From the NCBI GenBank assembly GCA_014529385.2, contig CM043964.1, positions 105,937,087 to 106,001,086 of the forward strand: a stretch of 64,000 nt of DNA, in the 5' to 3' direction. Source of the stretch: Adiantum capillus-veneris. Its lineage: Eukaryota; Streptophyta; Polypodiopsida; Polypodiales; Pteridaceae. The position numbers and the translations under genes were made by a program. A model generated the notes under the pieces. The model searched no databases. It saw nothing but the letters and a program-made list of their open reading frames with translations, and was not told where the DNA came from. Positions 42,769 to 54,469 of the stretch are shown here, piece by piece (the stretch's first letter is position 1; each line of letters opens with the position of its first letter).

Positions 42769-43254
42769 TTGATCGTATCCCTTGAATTCTTAAGTAGGTG
42801 GTCCTTCTTTTGTTGCCATACCTAGAATTATGATATTTGCCTCTAGCTCCCATTTATCTATCACGTCGGGGTTTTCAACTTATAAGTACAGAGTTTTGTT
42901 TCTATCCATGTACATTTTTGCTTTTTTGTTTGCCTTCATTTCCTCTTCGAACTCAATACCATGGTCATCAATGCAAATAGCATACTATTTGTTAGGATCC
43001 AGGTAAACATGAGCTCCATGGTAATTAGTTTTATAAAAAGAGAGTATATGCTTATAGCGCACTGTCGTTCCGATTTCTGAGTGAGTCGAATAGGAAGACA
43101 TTTCAGATGTTGATTCTGAAAAAGTGTCTGAGACTTCTTCAAGGATAGTGCCCAAGTGCTCTCCTTGATTAACACTCTCTTTGGTGGATACTCTCTTGGA
43201 GGTTTCTCCAAATATTCCTTGGTTTCCTAGTATACGACCAGATCTAAGGTTCAT
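42769..43254 (-). pseudogene. B1 gag N-terminal extension
   Basis: ATG 43,254 gives MNLRSGRILGNQGIFGETSK, then EEVSDTFSESTSEMSSYS and TTVRYKHILSFYKTNYHGAH, and the same frame continues into gag with only stops between. This shows that the extension and gag form one protein. It is conserved in B' (53,171-53,790) and in family A (831-1628). I recognise no domain. Confidence 0.7.
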
Positions 43255-43665
43255 AAAGACTTGTGAAGCCCTGGATGGAGTACTTACCGTCGGATTGACT
43301 TGTTGTCAATTTCTTCCACTTTACTTGGTTGCAAATTCTGTCAAGCTGTGAATTCCTTGTCTATAACCTGATTCCTTTATCAATTTTGATCAAGTTAGCT
43401 ATTCTTTCACAAAGACTGTATAGTTTTTGCTAACTATTGTGATTGGTCTATGTGTATCACCTTAAATCGAGCTATGTGAGTCAGCAGTTGAGACTTTCAG
43501 ATTCTACTTTTGCAAAAAGTCAAAGGACTAATTTGCAACCTAAAAACTGAGTGAACATGTACCAATTTGGATCCGGATTAACCCAAAATTTCTCGATAGC
43601 CTTCTATTATGTGGGTCTAACACTGTACAAGTTCAAAAGTAAAAATGGTGTTTCTGTGTAGCAGT

Positions 43666-44603
43666 AGTAAATAATCGCGATTATTTACTTTTCTCAAATT
43701 TTGGCACTTTTTGGTTTGATTTGCCAAGTATACACCCTGTTAAGGTCCTTGGACAAGTTTCACTAAGTTTGGACAAAATTTGCTCAAGTTTATCAACTGT
43801 TTCGTGTCCGCAGACTCGGTTCTCAAGATTCTGGCTTAAGTCTCACTTTTGTGATCCAAATTCACCAAAATTGATTTGTGTGGTCTACTTGATGTGCTTG
43901 ACCTTGTGGTCTACTTAAATGTGCAAGATTATCAATTTTTGTTAGCGGATGTAAATAATCAAAATTATTTACTCCAACTATTTTTTTGCAAGTTTTTATC
44001 TCAATATTGACACAAATCTGTTAAGTATCTCAACTTAAGCTCCCTAGCCAAGTTTTATTATGTTTGGAAAATTTTTGGTTCAAATGGTCATTAGCTCTGT
44101 ATCTGTAGACTGACTTTGCAAATTTGGCCACAATTTCTAATCGAATGATCCAAATCCTACCAAATTTGATTTGTGGGCTTATTACAACATGTAAAGCCAG
44201 TGGTAGGGGTAGATGTAAATAATTGTGATTATTTACTTCTGGCAAATGTTTGCATCTTTTTGGTCAATTGAGCATGTGAACAAAATTTTCCCTAATTTAC
44301 ACTCAAGTTCCCGAAAGTCAGTACAGACTTTAGTTTTTCCCAGTTTTTGGTCAATTTGGTGATCCAAATTCTATGGTCCTTTACAAAAGTTGTACACATG
44401 CATAGAATCTTTGGTATCAACCTTGGTCAATTTTTGAGCAGAAAGTAAATAATCGTAATTATTTACTTTAGGCCTAAAATGAACACTTTGTTGAACTTTT
44501 TCATTGGGCAGTCTTTTCATGAGCTATTTTAAGGCTTTGAGTCAAGTCAAAACTTAATTTGGCCTAAAATGTCAAGAAAAAGTAAATAATTTGAGTTTTT
44601 GCA
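43666..44603. repeat. B1 leader palindrome array
   Basis: Palindromes at 43,666-43,689 (perfect, arm GTAAATAATCG plus one more pair), 43,951-43,972, 44,215-44,236, 44,445-44,466 and a degenerate half at 44,582-44,603. Centres are 284, 264, 230 and about 135 bp apart. The array lies between the PBS (45,156) and gag ATG (43,254), so it is in the untranslated leader of the genomic RNA. Sequence between palindromes is only loosely conserved, while the palindromes themselves stand out. Confidence 0.9.
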
Positions 44604-45136
44604 AACTCTTGAAATTTTTACCTCAATGTGTCTTTGAGCTTATCCACTGGTTCATACAACTTTTAAGCATAATCTCCAGTCAGATTGAGTGGTTGGTAGT
44701 CTTTTTGTGCTATCTCTAGCCGTAGACTTGAAATTCTGCAACTTCACATAACAACTCACAATTGGTTCTTCGGACAGAGAAATGTTCTGAAATCCACCTC
44801 GGATTCTACTTACCCTACTCCTAGGTTCTACTGCAGTGGGATTGTGAAAAGTGTCCATAAACACTCGTATTCTTGTTTTTTATGGTTTTTTGAGCCTTGA
44901 TCTTAAGACTTGTCTCATCTATCAATCATTCTCAAAACCCTATCTAATTCTACAATCCTACAATCCTAAAAACACTCAGCAAGTACGATTACATCCAAGC
45001 TACCTCTACACAACAAAAGACGACAATCTTAAGCTTTGCGGTTTTAAAAAGAAATTTTCTACTCTAGGAGATCCTAGAGGAAGTTAAAGGATAACTTCAC
45101 AAGACGCTCGTGTTTTTTCCTAGTTTATGTCTCTTC

Positions 45137-45156
45137 GATTCCCGACAACGGTGCCA
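45137..45156 (-). other. B1 primer binding site (tRNA-Asp type)
   Basis: On the minus strand TGGCACCGTTGTCGGGAATC follows the LTR end after two bases. It matches the complement of the plant tRNA-Asp 3' end except for transitions. Confidence 0.85.
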
Positions 45157-45158
45157 AA

Positions 45159-46069
45159 TGTGGGACGGGTGTTTAATCTCACTCCTATCTTATTGCAGAC
45201 ATAGCGAGAACCACGATTAAATTTTCAATCCATGGGACGAAGCTGACTCGACTAGTGCATAGAGACTACAAGAGGTTGTCAATCTCTTGGAAAACAATAA
45301 ACAACTCGCATCTAACTCAGGCTACACTCAAGTGATTGAAATCACTAAAAGCCAATCGCTCATCAGCAAACAAATCACATCCGTTACAGCATCAAATGAC
45401 ATCTAAGTGTAATGGAACTTCTAGGACATGCTTATAAGACCTAAGCACACATGCTTATGGTCTCAAATCCCACTTTAGGTCGAGTGCAAAATTCACGATT
45501 ATTAACAGTAGTGGATTTTTGACCTAACCATTTTTGACCCAGAATGCATCTAAATGCTTAGCAATGATGCCCCAATACCCCGTCAATTCTTAGTTTTTGA
45601 TTTTGAAGTGTAAATTCCTACTTATGATGAAATTAGGCCCCGGGTCAGCGACACCAAAAGCTATGAAATACTATGAAATGCCTATGTCAATGCGTAGAGC
45701 TCTTACCTGTGGTTGCAAAAGCAACAGGCGCGTGATAATTGGGGAGGGAGTAGGAAGCGCGAGAAGGAGATAAGTGAGCGCCGTTAGCTCACGCTGTGTA
45801 TTTCATTATCTAAAACTTAATAATAACTTACAAAAATTGGCTTTTATACCTTAGCCAAGGTTTTTGGTGGTCAAAACTAATATCTGGGAGCTCTAACTAA
45901 TGACATGTAAAGACAGGTTGATACAATCTGGAAGCTTGTAGCCTTGACTCATCAATTAAAAAGTTTATCTGGAAAATATGAGTTACAATATTCTTGATTT
46001 ATCAAAATAATAAATGTTTTTACAATGAGAGCTCCGAAAAATGGTATTTGAGTTAGCTTGCTGCTAACA
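45159..46069 (-). repeat. B1 5' LTR (911 bp)
   Basis: It starts TGTTAGCAGCAAGCTAAC at 46,069 and ends CGTCCCACA at 45,159 on the minus strand. It pairs with the inverted copy 50,373-51,282. Promoter-like TATAAAAG lies near 45,847. The matching 3' LTR is absent because the element is truncated. Confidence 0.9.
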
Positions 46070-49000
46070 ACGGCTAACCCCTATCAACCCAGGGCATCGA
46101 TTTAGGGCCTTAACCAAGCAAGACAAGGTGATTCCCCTCGCCTACCAAGTGCCAACAAGGCGCTAGGCCTAACAAAGACACAACATAACATAGAAATTTC
46201 ATTTTCATATGTCTAATAGCATTTGTGTTATTGTCTTTGATACTTTTTTTGCTTCATTTGTTTATTTTTTGCATTGTTTATTTCTTTCATAATAAGATTA
46301 CTTATGGCAAATGGACTAAGAGACTAAAAGACTAAGCATAGTCCTAGGTCATGTTAGAAATGAATAGAGTATTAAGACAATCACTAAGAATCTAGGTCTA
46401 ACAAGAAATGATCTTATATTAACCTAAGGTCAAGGCCAATTACCCATGATTAGCACACATAAAACCAAATTTCTAATGAGTTTAATATTCACAAAGCAAA
46501 GTGTTGAAAATTTCATGTATGCCTAGCTTTTCAAAATGAAAGAACTATAGCTTAGAAGAAAATTCACTTCATCCAGGCTATAATGGAGAGATAAACAAAA
46601 GAGCAATGTCATGGAAGGATTTCACCTATTTGTGCCCTTTTGAGCATCCTTGAGCAAGCATCCATTCTTGTGTAGAGCCCCTTGATTCCTTTTATTTGCA
46701 CAAGCTTCTTGAAGCTAAGTGTTAGCAAACACAAGCTTCAAAAACCATCTATTGAAAACCAAGAAAATCACACAAAAAAGATTTATTGAAAAACCTAAAG
46801 CTAGAGTCTCAAATACCCAAATATAGCCAAGGAAAAAAAAGTGCCTTTGGTTAAGCTCATGGTGCTTTTTAGTAGCAAGTATATACATACACATCAAAAG
46901 TGAGAGAGATAATGCTTCTACATAAACAAATATTGCAATGTTCAAACCTCTCAAGCATTATTAAAAGTTGATTAATTGCTAGCTCAAGTAAAATGTGAAA
47001 TTTAAAACAAGCCAAGAGCTAAAAGTGAAATAAAGTGGCTCTTGAAAGCCAAATTGTACAATTTTAAAGCTCCAAAAAGTTGACTAAACCTAGATCAAAT
47101 AAAATTTAGCATTTTGAGTGCAAAGCGGTGAGCTAATGATTACAACTTTAATCAAATGATATGAGATGAATCTAGATAGCCAAATTTGCAATACATTGCA
47201 ACGTGGACACCTGTCACTGATCAATGAAAGCATAGGCCTGTTCACAACCCTTTAAAAAGTTACTCAATCGTTAGTGGTATATAATCATATGATGATTTAT
47301 CACAAGCACTAAAACAATTTACAATCAATCACAAGCCCAAATTTTTTAATGCTATCTCATGGTCATCCAAATAAGCTCAATTTTAGTGCTATGCAATCAT
47401 ATAGTCATCCAACACTAGCACAATGGTTAGCACTATGAGTAAGCACTAAAATGCACAAACAATACCCATTTCAAGCACAAAGTCCCGACCAAGCATCAAC
47501 GTAATGTCAATGATACCTTCAAAGTGAATCTCTCATGCATGCGAAAAAGAGTTTGTCTTTGTAGTGGAAAGAGGATTTTGTTTCAATAAAGCCAAGAATT
47601 AGGTCATGCATAAGCCAAATACTCACACAATCATCACCCACACTATCCATGTCTTCACCTTGCTCTTACATAGAAAATATAACTTACATAGCAGAAGATA
47701 AAAAGAATCGCTATCATGAAGTGCAATTGCAATTTTTGAATCTCTCTGAAAATACTCACTAAGTCAAATGAGAAAGTTAGAGATGACTGCAACCTAGATG
47801 CTGGATCTTAACAAAAACTTATGATGCATTATAAAGCCGACCTCTTGATCAATACAAGCTCAACTATCTACGAACCTTCAAGATAAATCCAAATTTGTTA
47901 GTGGTTAAAACCAAAGTGGCATTCAAATGAGCACTAAATTATCATGCACAAGCATAAATCCAAAATTTCAATGCTATCCCATGTAACAAGTCAGCTCAAT
48001 AGGTGAATCCAATTCTCTTGATAAGAATATTTTGTATACATGTCAAAAGGAGAGAGAGATATCAAGGCAGAATATGACCAGAGATGACCCAAAAAGGCAA
48101 CTATGGAAATCAATGTCATCTTGATTTAATGAAACAATTAAAGAAAAACTCCTCTCAATCAAATCTCTCAAAGTTTTTTATTGGCTCAATGTTAAGGGTG
48201 GGAATCACTTCTTTTTGCATGGCCAATCACCGCTTTGAAACTCATTTAAGTCTCGTTCTTTGTTTTTGTATTATAACAAGCTCATGGCGAGGGTATGGGT
48301 GGGAACACATCCTGTGGTTTTTTTTTTTTTTGGTAATTATGAGGTGGCTCAATTGGTAGCATGGCACTGATTCCCAAATAGAGAAAGAGAGAGAGACATA
48401 TGTGCATTGGGGAGGGTGAATGGAGTCAATGCCTACGGATCGCGTGACTCCACAAGTAGCTTAGTGTTTTTGCAGAGCAAATATTGTAAGGCATGATATG
48501 TTTAAGGAGTTCCTTTGCGTGATCTACCATCAGACTGTCAAATTCTTCCCCAATGTGATGAGCACACTCCAAAACTCCATGGGTAGAAGACCCGAGAGAC
48601 TCCCTTCTAGGACGATGAGCGTCAAACAATAAACAATGATTTTTGCAAATTACGGCTCAAACATTTTCCATTCTAATAAGAATCTGATTGTTCCTTACAG
48701 TAATGACAAATCGCTTCAGAATAAAAATATTACCCATGTGTTCAGGATAAGAGGCTCCCCAGTGCAATTGTCTTTGGTTCACATTACACTATATGGGTTT
48801 GATGTTTTCAAGTTGCATTACTGAAGCAATTGTAGCTGAGCAACAGGGTTTGTGTGAGTTTAAGGGTTGAATTGACCCCAAGCGGTGGGTCACTATGCAA
48901 AGACAAGGGTGGAAAAAATTACAGGGCATGCCGGGTAGAAAATATATGAGGTCGTGTGCTGAATTCTATAGTTGACAAGCCACCACCCTAAATGGAATAG

Positions 49001-50372
49001 GTGTTGTGGCAGCAAGAAAATAGATTAGCATGAGTAGGGAGCCGACGCTTGGGGGATCGTGATTATTTGTATCTTGTTTGGTGGCTATTATGGAGAGCAT
49101 GGCGGGGTCAACGGCGAAAGATGATCCATGTGTGGTGCACCAGCATGAAAGGATTACATCATAATGGGTGAGATTGCAAGTGGCATGTGTGGAGTCAATA
49201 TCCGATGCAAAAAGCAAATAGCATGTGTGTGTGTGTGTGTGTCTATTTACGAGCAGAGAGAAGGTGGGGCAGATTGCGTGCGACTATTTTGGCGTTTTTG
49301 AATAAAAAAGGATGTGGATTTCTTTTTCTTCCCCTTTTTTTTTTATTAAAAAAATTCCTTATGGGACTTGTTCTCACATCAAAAGGGTTGTCACTTGTGA
49401 GTGTGTGTGTGTGTAGTGTAATCTTCCCCTATGAGAGTGTGACAGAGGCCGAAGATTCAAAGAGATGTAGAATGTGTGTGTATATATAGAGTGTTAGCAA
49501 GGGTGGCCAAGAGAGTAGAACATATGGTTCAAAACCTTTTCATCATTCCTTAATTGCAAAGGTATCACACCAAAATTCAAATCATTACACATAATTGTAC
49601 AAACAAATGTGGTCAACTTCTTCATTAAAAACTCTCATCCGTTTGTGCACAATATTAACCGATCCATTTTTCTTTCAATTGGAGATTACTTGAACGCACA
49701 CCTTTGATTGGAAAAGATCAATGTATTAAAGATGATTTCCAATTCGTCAATCGAGTGATCAAACTTCATTGGCATGATTCAAGTCCAATTCAAAAATCAT
49801 TGAAAAATCAATTGTTCATATATCTCTAATCATCCAAACCCAACTGGATTAGTCATTTTGGTTTGTGAGGCTACACATACTTGATTATGGCATTTGCAAA
49901 TGCATAACTTAGTGAAATTCTTACTATATCCAATAAAATTGGCATAAAAGTCAATGGTAATACATAAAATCATTCTCAATTGTGTGAAATTGAGTCATTG
50001 ATCTTAATTGATTTGATGACACACACACACACACAAAGGTTTAGGTCTATTCAATCATTATGATTAGTTATCAACACCAATCATTCATTCCAAATTGGAT
50101 ATCAAGCACCATTGCATAAGCACACACACCCAATTTTAGACCAAAATGTTATGAAAATAACCCATCAATTTTTCATTGCAATGCTCCAATTGCATGCTCG
50201 ATCAAGCGTACACAAATGCATGCATGCTCAATTTCTTAAGAATTGATCCTGATTAGACCTAATCAAGCAATGCACACACTAAAAAATTAAGCATAAAAAC
50301 TCAAATTTGACTCAATTGGCAAGGCACTTAGGCCTATCCCAATGCTTGCACACACATTTCATGCACAATTCC
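46070..50372. other. 4.3 kb without recognisable genes between two head-to-head B LTRs
   Basis: AT-rich sequence with scattered short ORFs on both strands that show no protein character. Microsatellites: a T run at 48,321-48,331, GA at 48,382-48,394, GT at 49,223-49,242 and 49,398-49,412, and AC at 50,019-50,033. No LTR, RT or transposase signal. It is presumably older intergenic DNA or part of an element I do not recognise. Confidence 0.5.
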
Positions 50373-51282
50373 TATTAGCAGCAAGCTAACTCGGATACCA
50401 TTTTTCAGAGCTCTCATTGTAAAAACATTTATTATTTTGATGAATCGAGAATATTGTAACTCCTATTTTTTGGATAAACTTTATAATTGATGAGTTAGGG
50501 CTACAAGTTTCTAGATTGTATCAACTTGTCTTTAGTTAGAGCTCCCAAATTATTAGTTTTGACCACCAAAAACCTTGGCTAAGGTATAAAAGCCAATTTT
50601 GTAAAGTTTATTAAAAAGTTTTTGGATAATGAAACACAACGTGAGCTAATGGTGCTCACTTCTCTCCTTCTCGCGCTTCCTACTCCCTCCCCGGTTGTCA
50701 CATTGCAGTCGCGTCTATTGCGTTGTAATCGCAGGTAAGAGCTCTACGCATTGACGTTAGCATTTCACGGTATTTCATAGCTTTTGGCGTCGTTGACCCG
50801 TGGATTAATTTCATCATAAGTAGGAATTTAAGCTTAAAACCAAAAAATAAGTATAGGCGTGGTATTGGGGCATTATTGCTAAGCATTTAAATGCATTCTA
50901 GGTCGAAAACGACTAGGTCAAAAACTCATTGTTGTTAATAATTGTGATTTTTGCACTTTACCTAAAGTGAGATTTGAGACCATAAGCATGTGTGCTTAGG
51001 TCTTATAAACATGTCCTAGAAGTTTCATTATGTTTGGATGTTGTTTGATGCTATAACGGGTGTGATTTGTTTACCGATGAGCGATTAGCTTTTGGTGATT
51101 CCAGTCATTTGAGTGTAGCTTGAGTTAGATGCAAGTTGTTTGTTGTTTTCCAAGATATTGACAACCTCTTGCAGCCTCTATGCACTAGTCGAGTCAACTT
51201 CATCCCATGGATTGACAATTATATTCGTGGTTCTCGCTATGTCTGCGATAAGATAGGAGTGAGGTTAGACATCCGTCCCACA
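50373..51282 (+). repeat. B' 5' LTR (910 bp)
   Basis: It runs from TATTAGCAGCAAGCTAAC (TG changed to TA by one transition) to CGTCCCACA. It pairs with the inverted B1 LTR 45,159-46,069, with many transitions between them. A TATAAAAG box lies near 50,587. Confidence 0.9.
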
Positions 51283-51284
51283 TT

Positions 51285-51304
51285 TGGCGCTGCTACCGGG
51301 GATC
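51285..51304 (+). other. B' primer binding site (tRNA-Asp type)
   Basis: TGGCGCTGCTACCGGGGATC matches the complement of tRNA-Asp in 17 of 20 bases, and the mismatches are transitions. It sits two bases after the LTR end. Confidence 0.88.
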
Positions 51305-51739
51305 AAAGATTGTCGTCTTTTGCTGTGTAGAGTAGCTTGGAAGTTATCGTACTTGATGAGTGCCTTTAGGTTTGTAGGATTGTAGGATTAGATTAGGATT
51401 TTGAGAATGATTGATGGACAAGACAAGTCTTAAGATCAAGGCTCAGAAAACCATAAAAAACAAGAAAACGAGTGTTTGTGGACACTTTCCACAACCCCAT
51501 TGCAGTAGAACCTAAGAGTAGGGTAAGTAGAATCCGAGATGAATTTCAAAACATTTATCTCTCCAAAAGAATCACTTTGAGTTGTTATGTGAAGTTGTAG
51601 AATTTCAGGGCTACGGCTAGAAATAGCACCAGAAGACTGCCAACCACTCAATCCGACTGGAGAGTATGCTTTAAAGGTTGTATGAACCAATGGGTAAGCT
51701 CAAGGACACATTGAGGTAAAAATTTCAAGAGTTTGCAAA

Positions 51740-52755
51740 AAATCAAATTATTTACTTTTTCTTGACAGTTTAGGCCAAATTAAGTTTTGACTTGACTTAG
51801 AGGCTTAAAATAGCTCATGAAAAGACTATCCATGGAAAATTCAAAAAAGTGTTTGTTTTAAGCCTAAAGTAAATAATCGTGATTATTTACTTTCAACTCA
51901 AAAGTGACCAAGGTTGATACCAAAGACTCTATGCATGTATACAAACAATTTTTGTAAAAACTCATAGAATTTGGATCACCAAAACTGACCAAAAACTGGG
52001 TAAAAACTAAAGTCTGTACTGACTTTCGGAAACTTGAGTGTAAATTGCGGGAAATTTTGTTTAAACTCAATAAAACTTGATTGATAGGCTTGTATTGATG
52101 TGATAAATAAGTGTACATGCTCAGTTGATAAAAAAGATACAAAAATTTATCAGATGTAAATAATCGTAATTATTTACTATTGGCCCATTTTTCAACTTTT
52201 TTGACCAAGTCAACATACCACTAGTTTTAGCATGTTATATTAAGCCCGCAACCTAAATTTGGTAAGATTTGGATCATTGGATTGAAAATTGTGGCCAAAT
52301 TTTGCAAAGACAGTCTGCAGATACAAAACTGATGACCATTTGAACAAAAAATTTCCAAACTTGATGAAACTTGGCTAAGGAGCTTAAGTTAAGATGCCTA
52401 ACAGATCTGTGTCAAGATTGTTGCAAAAAAGTGTAAAAAAATAGCTGGAGTAAATAATCGTGATTATTTACATCTGCTACAAAAATTGACATTCTTGCAT
52501 ATTTGAGTATACCACAAGGTCAAGCATATCAAGTAGACCACACAAATCAATTTTGGTGAAATTTGGATCACAAAAGTGAGACTTAAGCCAGATTCTTGAA
52601 AACTGAGTCCACGGACACAAAACAATGGATAACTTGAATAAATTTTGTTCAAACTTAGTGAAACTTGTCCAAGGACCTTAACAGGTTGTATACTTGGAAA
52701 ATCAAGCCAAAAAGTGTAAAAAACTGAGAAAAGTAAATAATCATGATTATTTTAC
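51740..52755. repeat. B' leader palindrome array
   Basis: A degenerate unit near 51,740-51,765, then 51,869-51,890, 52,156-52,177, 52,450-52,471 and 52,733-52,755. Centres are about 130, 287, 294 and 283 bp apart. Arms are GTAAATAATCG with occasional transitions; the centre is CG(T/C)G or CATG. The order and spacing mirror those in B1, counted from the PBS. Confidence 0.9.
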
Positions 52756-53170
52756 TACTGCTACACAGAGACACCATTTTTGACTTTTGAACCTGTAGAG
52801 TGTTAGACCGACGTAATACAAGGCCGCTGAGAAATTTTGGGTTCAATCGGATCCAAATTAGTACGTGATCACTCAATTTCCAAGTTGTAGATTAGTCCTT
52901 TGACTTTTTGCAAAAGTAGAATATGAAAGTCTCAACTGTTGACTCACTTAGTTCAATTGAAGTGATACACATAGACCACTCACAATAGTTAGCAAGAAGT
53001 GTACAGTCTTTGTGAAAGAATAGCTAACTTGATTAAAATTGACATAGAAATCAAGGTTGCAGACAAGGAATTAATAGATTGACAAAAGTTGCAATCAAAT
53101 CAAGTGGAAGAAATTGACAACAAGTCAATCTGACAGTAAGTACTCTACCCAGGGCTTCACAAGTCTATGT

Positions 53171-53790
53171 GAACCTTAGATCTGGTCGTATACTAGGAAA
53201 CCAAGGCTTATTTGGAGAGACCGCTAGTAGAGTGTCCATCGAGGAGAGTGTTAATTAAGGCGAGCACTTGGAAAATATCTTTGAAGAAGTTTCAGACACT
53301 TTTTTAGAATCAACATCTGAAATGTCTTCCTATTCAACTCATTCAGAAACCGGAACAACAGTGCGCTATAAGCATATACTCTTTTTTTATAAGACTAATC
53401 GTCATGGAGCTCAGATTTACCTGGATCCTAACGAAGAGTATGCTATTCACATTGATGACCATGGGATTGATTTTGAAGAGGAAATTAGGACAAACAAACA
53501 AGGAAAAATATACATAGATAGAAACGGAGCTCAGTATTTACAAGTTGAAAACCCTGATGTGATAGACAAATGGGGGTGAGAGGTAAATACCATAATTCTA
53601 GATAGACAAATGGGGGTGAGAGGTAAATACCATAATTCTAGATATGGCAACAAAGGAAGGACAACCAAATTTATAATTCGAGGGATATGATCAAGCTAAT
53701 TTGAAGCCTTTGAAGCGGCTTAGTATGAATAATCCTAGGATCGGAGTCTATTGTTGGGAGGATAGAAAAGTCAAAGATCTCATTAGGAGA
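53171..53790 (+). pseudogene. B' gag N-terminal extension and gag start
   Basis: The frame begins at a codon equivalent to the B1 start (here GTG in place of ATG) near 53,170, giving NLRSGRILGNQGLFGE. One stop precedes the open stretch 53,268-53,579 (SSYSTHSETGTTVRYKHILF, then HGAQIYLDPNEEYAIHIDDH). An exact 40-bp tandem duplication at 53,561-53,640 breaks the frame. B1-like gag residues then run to about 53,790, where homology ends. Confidence 0.75.
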
Positions 53791-54139
53791 AAGTTGAACT
53801 CACTTTCGGGCCTTTAAGTTCTAGAGAGAGAGTTGCACTCGACCAATGAGGAAGAGGCTAACGTTACCGTGAAAATCGACATTTTGGAGCCAAGCTCTTT
53901 TAGAAAAAAGGGAGAAAATATTAATTTTGTTCATCAAATTGCACAATTCACACTTTCAAGGCATAAATGCCATAAGTCGTACTAACTTTGTACCGAGAAA
54001 TTTCATAACTTTCATTGGAGACTCTATCTAGTATCTATGTTCCCGCCCAAATATGACTTTGAGTAGCTCTACTTCCCTCTCAAAACTTCTTCCCATTTTC
54101 ATATTTTTGCTAACCTTTCTGTGTATTCTAGTGCACACC
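53791..54139. other. Non-coding stretch right of the B' break
   Basis: I see no gene or element end here. The sequence is AT-rich and no longer matches family B. Confidence 0.4.
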
Positions 54140-54469
54140 ATGACTACTTCTCGAAGGTCTAGCACTGCCATTGACTCTATTAGCATTTTTAATAGTTATA
54201 CTACAAATGCTCAAGCATGGATACCATCTTGAATAACTATCGGAAGTTGAGTTCTACTACAAACTAGGAGGAAGAGGAGGCAACGCAATGATTTTGTGGA
54301 GGCTTTCAAGGGACAAGTTAAAGAGTTCAAAGTGTATACACAGAGCAAGCGGGTGAAAGAGGTCCTTATACAACATGCTTTCCAGCATGCAGACTTAAGG
54401 TTGTAAACATCTCCTCCAAGTTTTCCACGGCATCGACCCAACTGTAAGTTATTTTGAGCATCTCACTTA

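Larger units (their letters stand above)
37874..46069 (-). mobile_element. Family B copy B1, 3' truncated and internally deleted
   Basis: Reading on the minus strand: 5' LTR (46,069-45,159), PBS, leader with palindromes, gag extension, gag, knuckles, protease, RT start, then a jump from RT fingers to RNase H with about 790 bp lost compared with B2, and an abrupt end inside RNase H at 37,874. Many stops and some frameshifts. Integrase and everything 3' of it are absent here; the integrase fragment at 32,298 may be the missing neighbour. Confidence 0.88.
50373..53790 (+). mobile_element. Family B copy B', 5' end only
   Basis: It comprises the 5' LTR, PBS, leader with palindromes, gag extension and the first residues of gag, then loses homology near 53,790 inside the segment RIGVYCWEDRKVKDLI. 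The rest of the element is absent. Together with B1 it forms a head-to-head pair separated by 4.3 kb. Confidence 0.88.

Noticed and set aside
48335-48375. GTGGCTCAATTGGTAGCATGG resembles a tRNA A-box, possibly a tRNA gene or SINE
   Set aside because: No matching B-box at the right distance, no cloverleaf stems and no SINE tail. A similar short match at about 50,310 also lacks the rest.
49187-49489. 100-residue plus-strand ORF with VCVCVCVY
   Set aside because: It is produced by a GT microsatellite and lacks conserved features.
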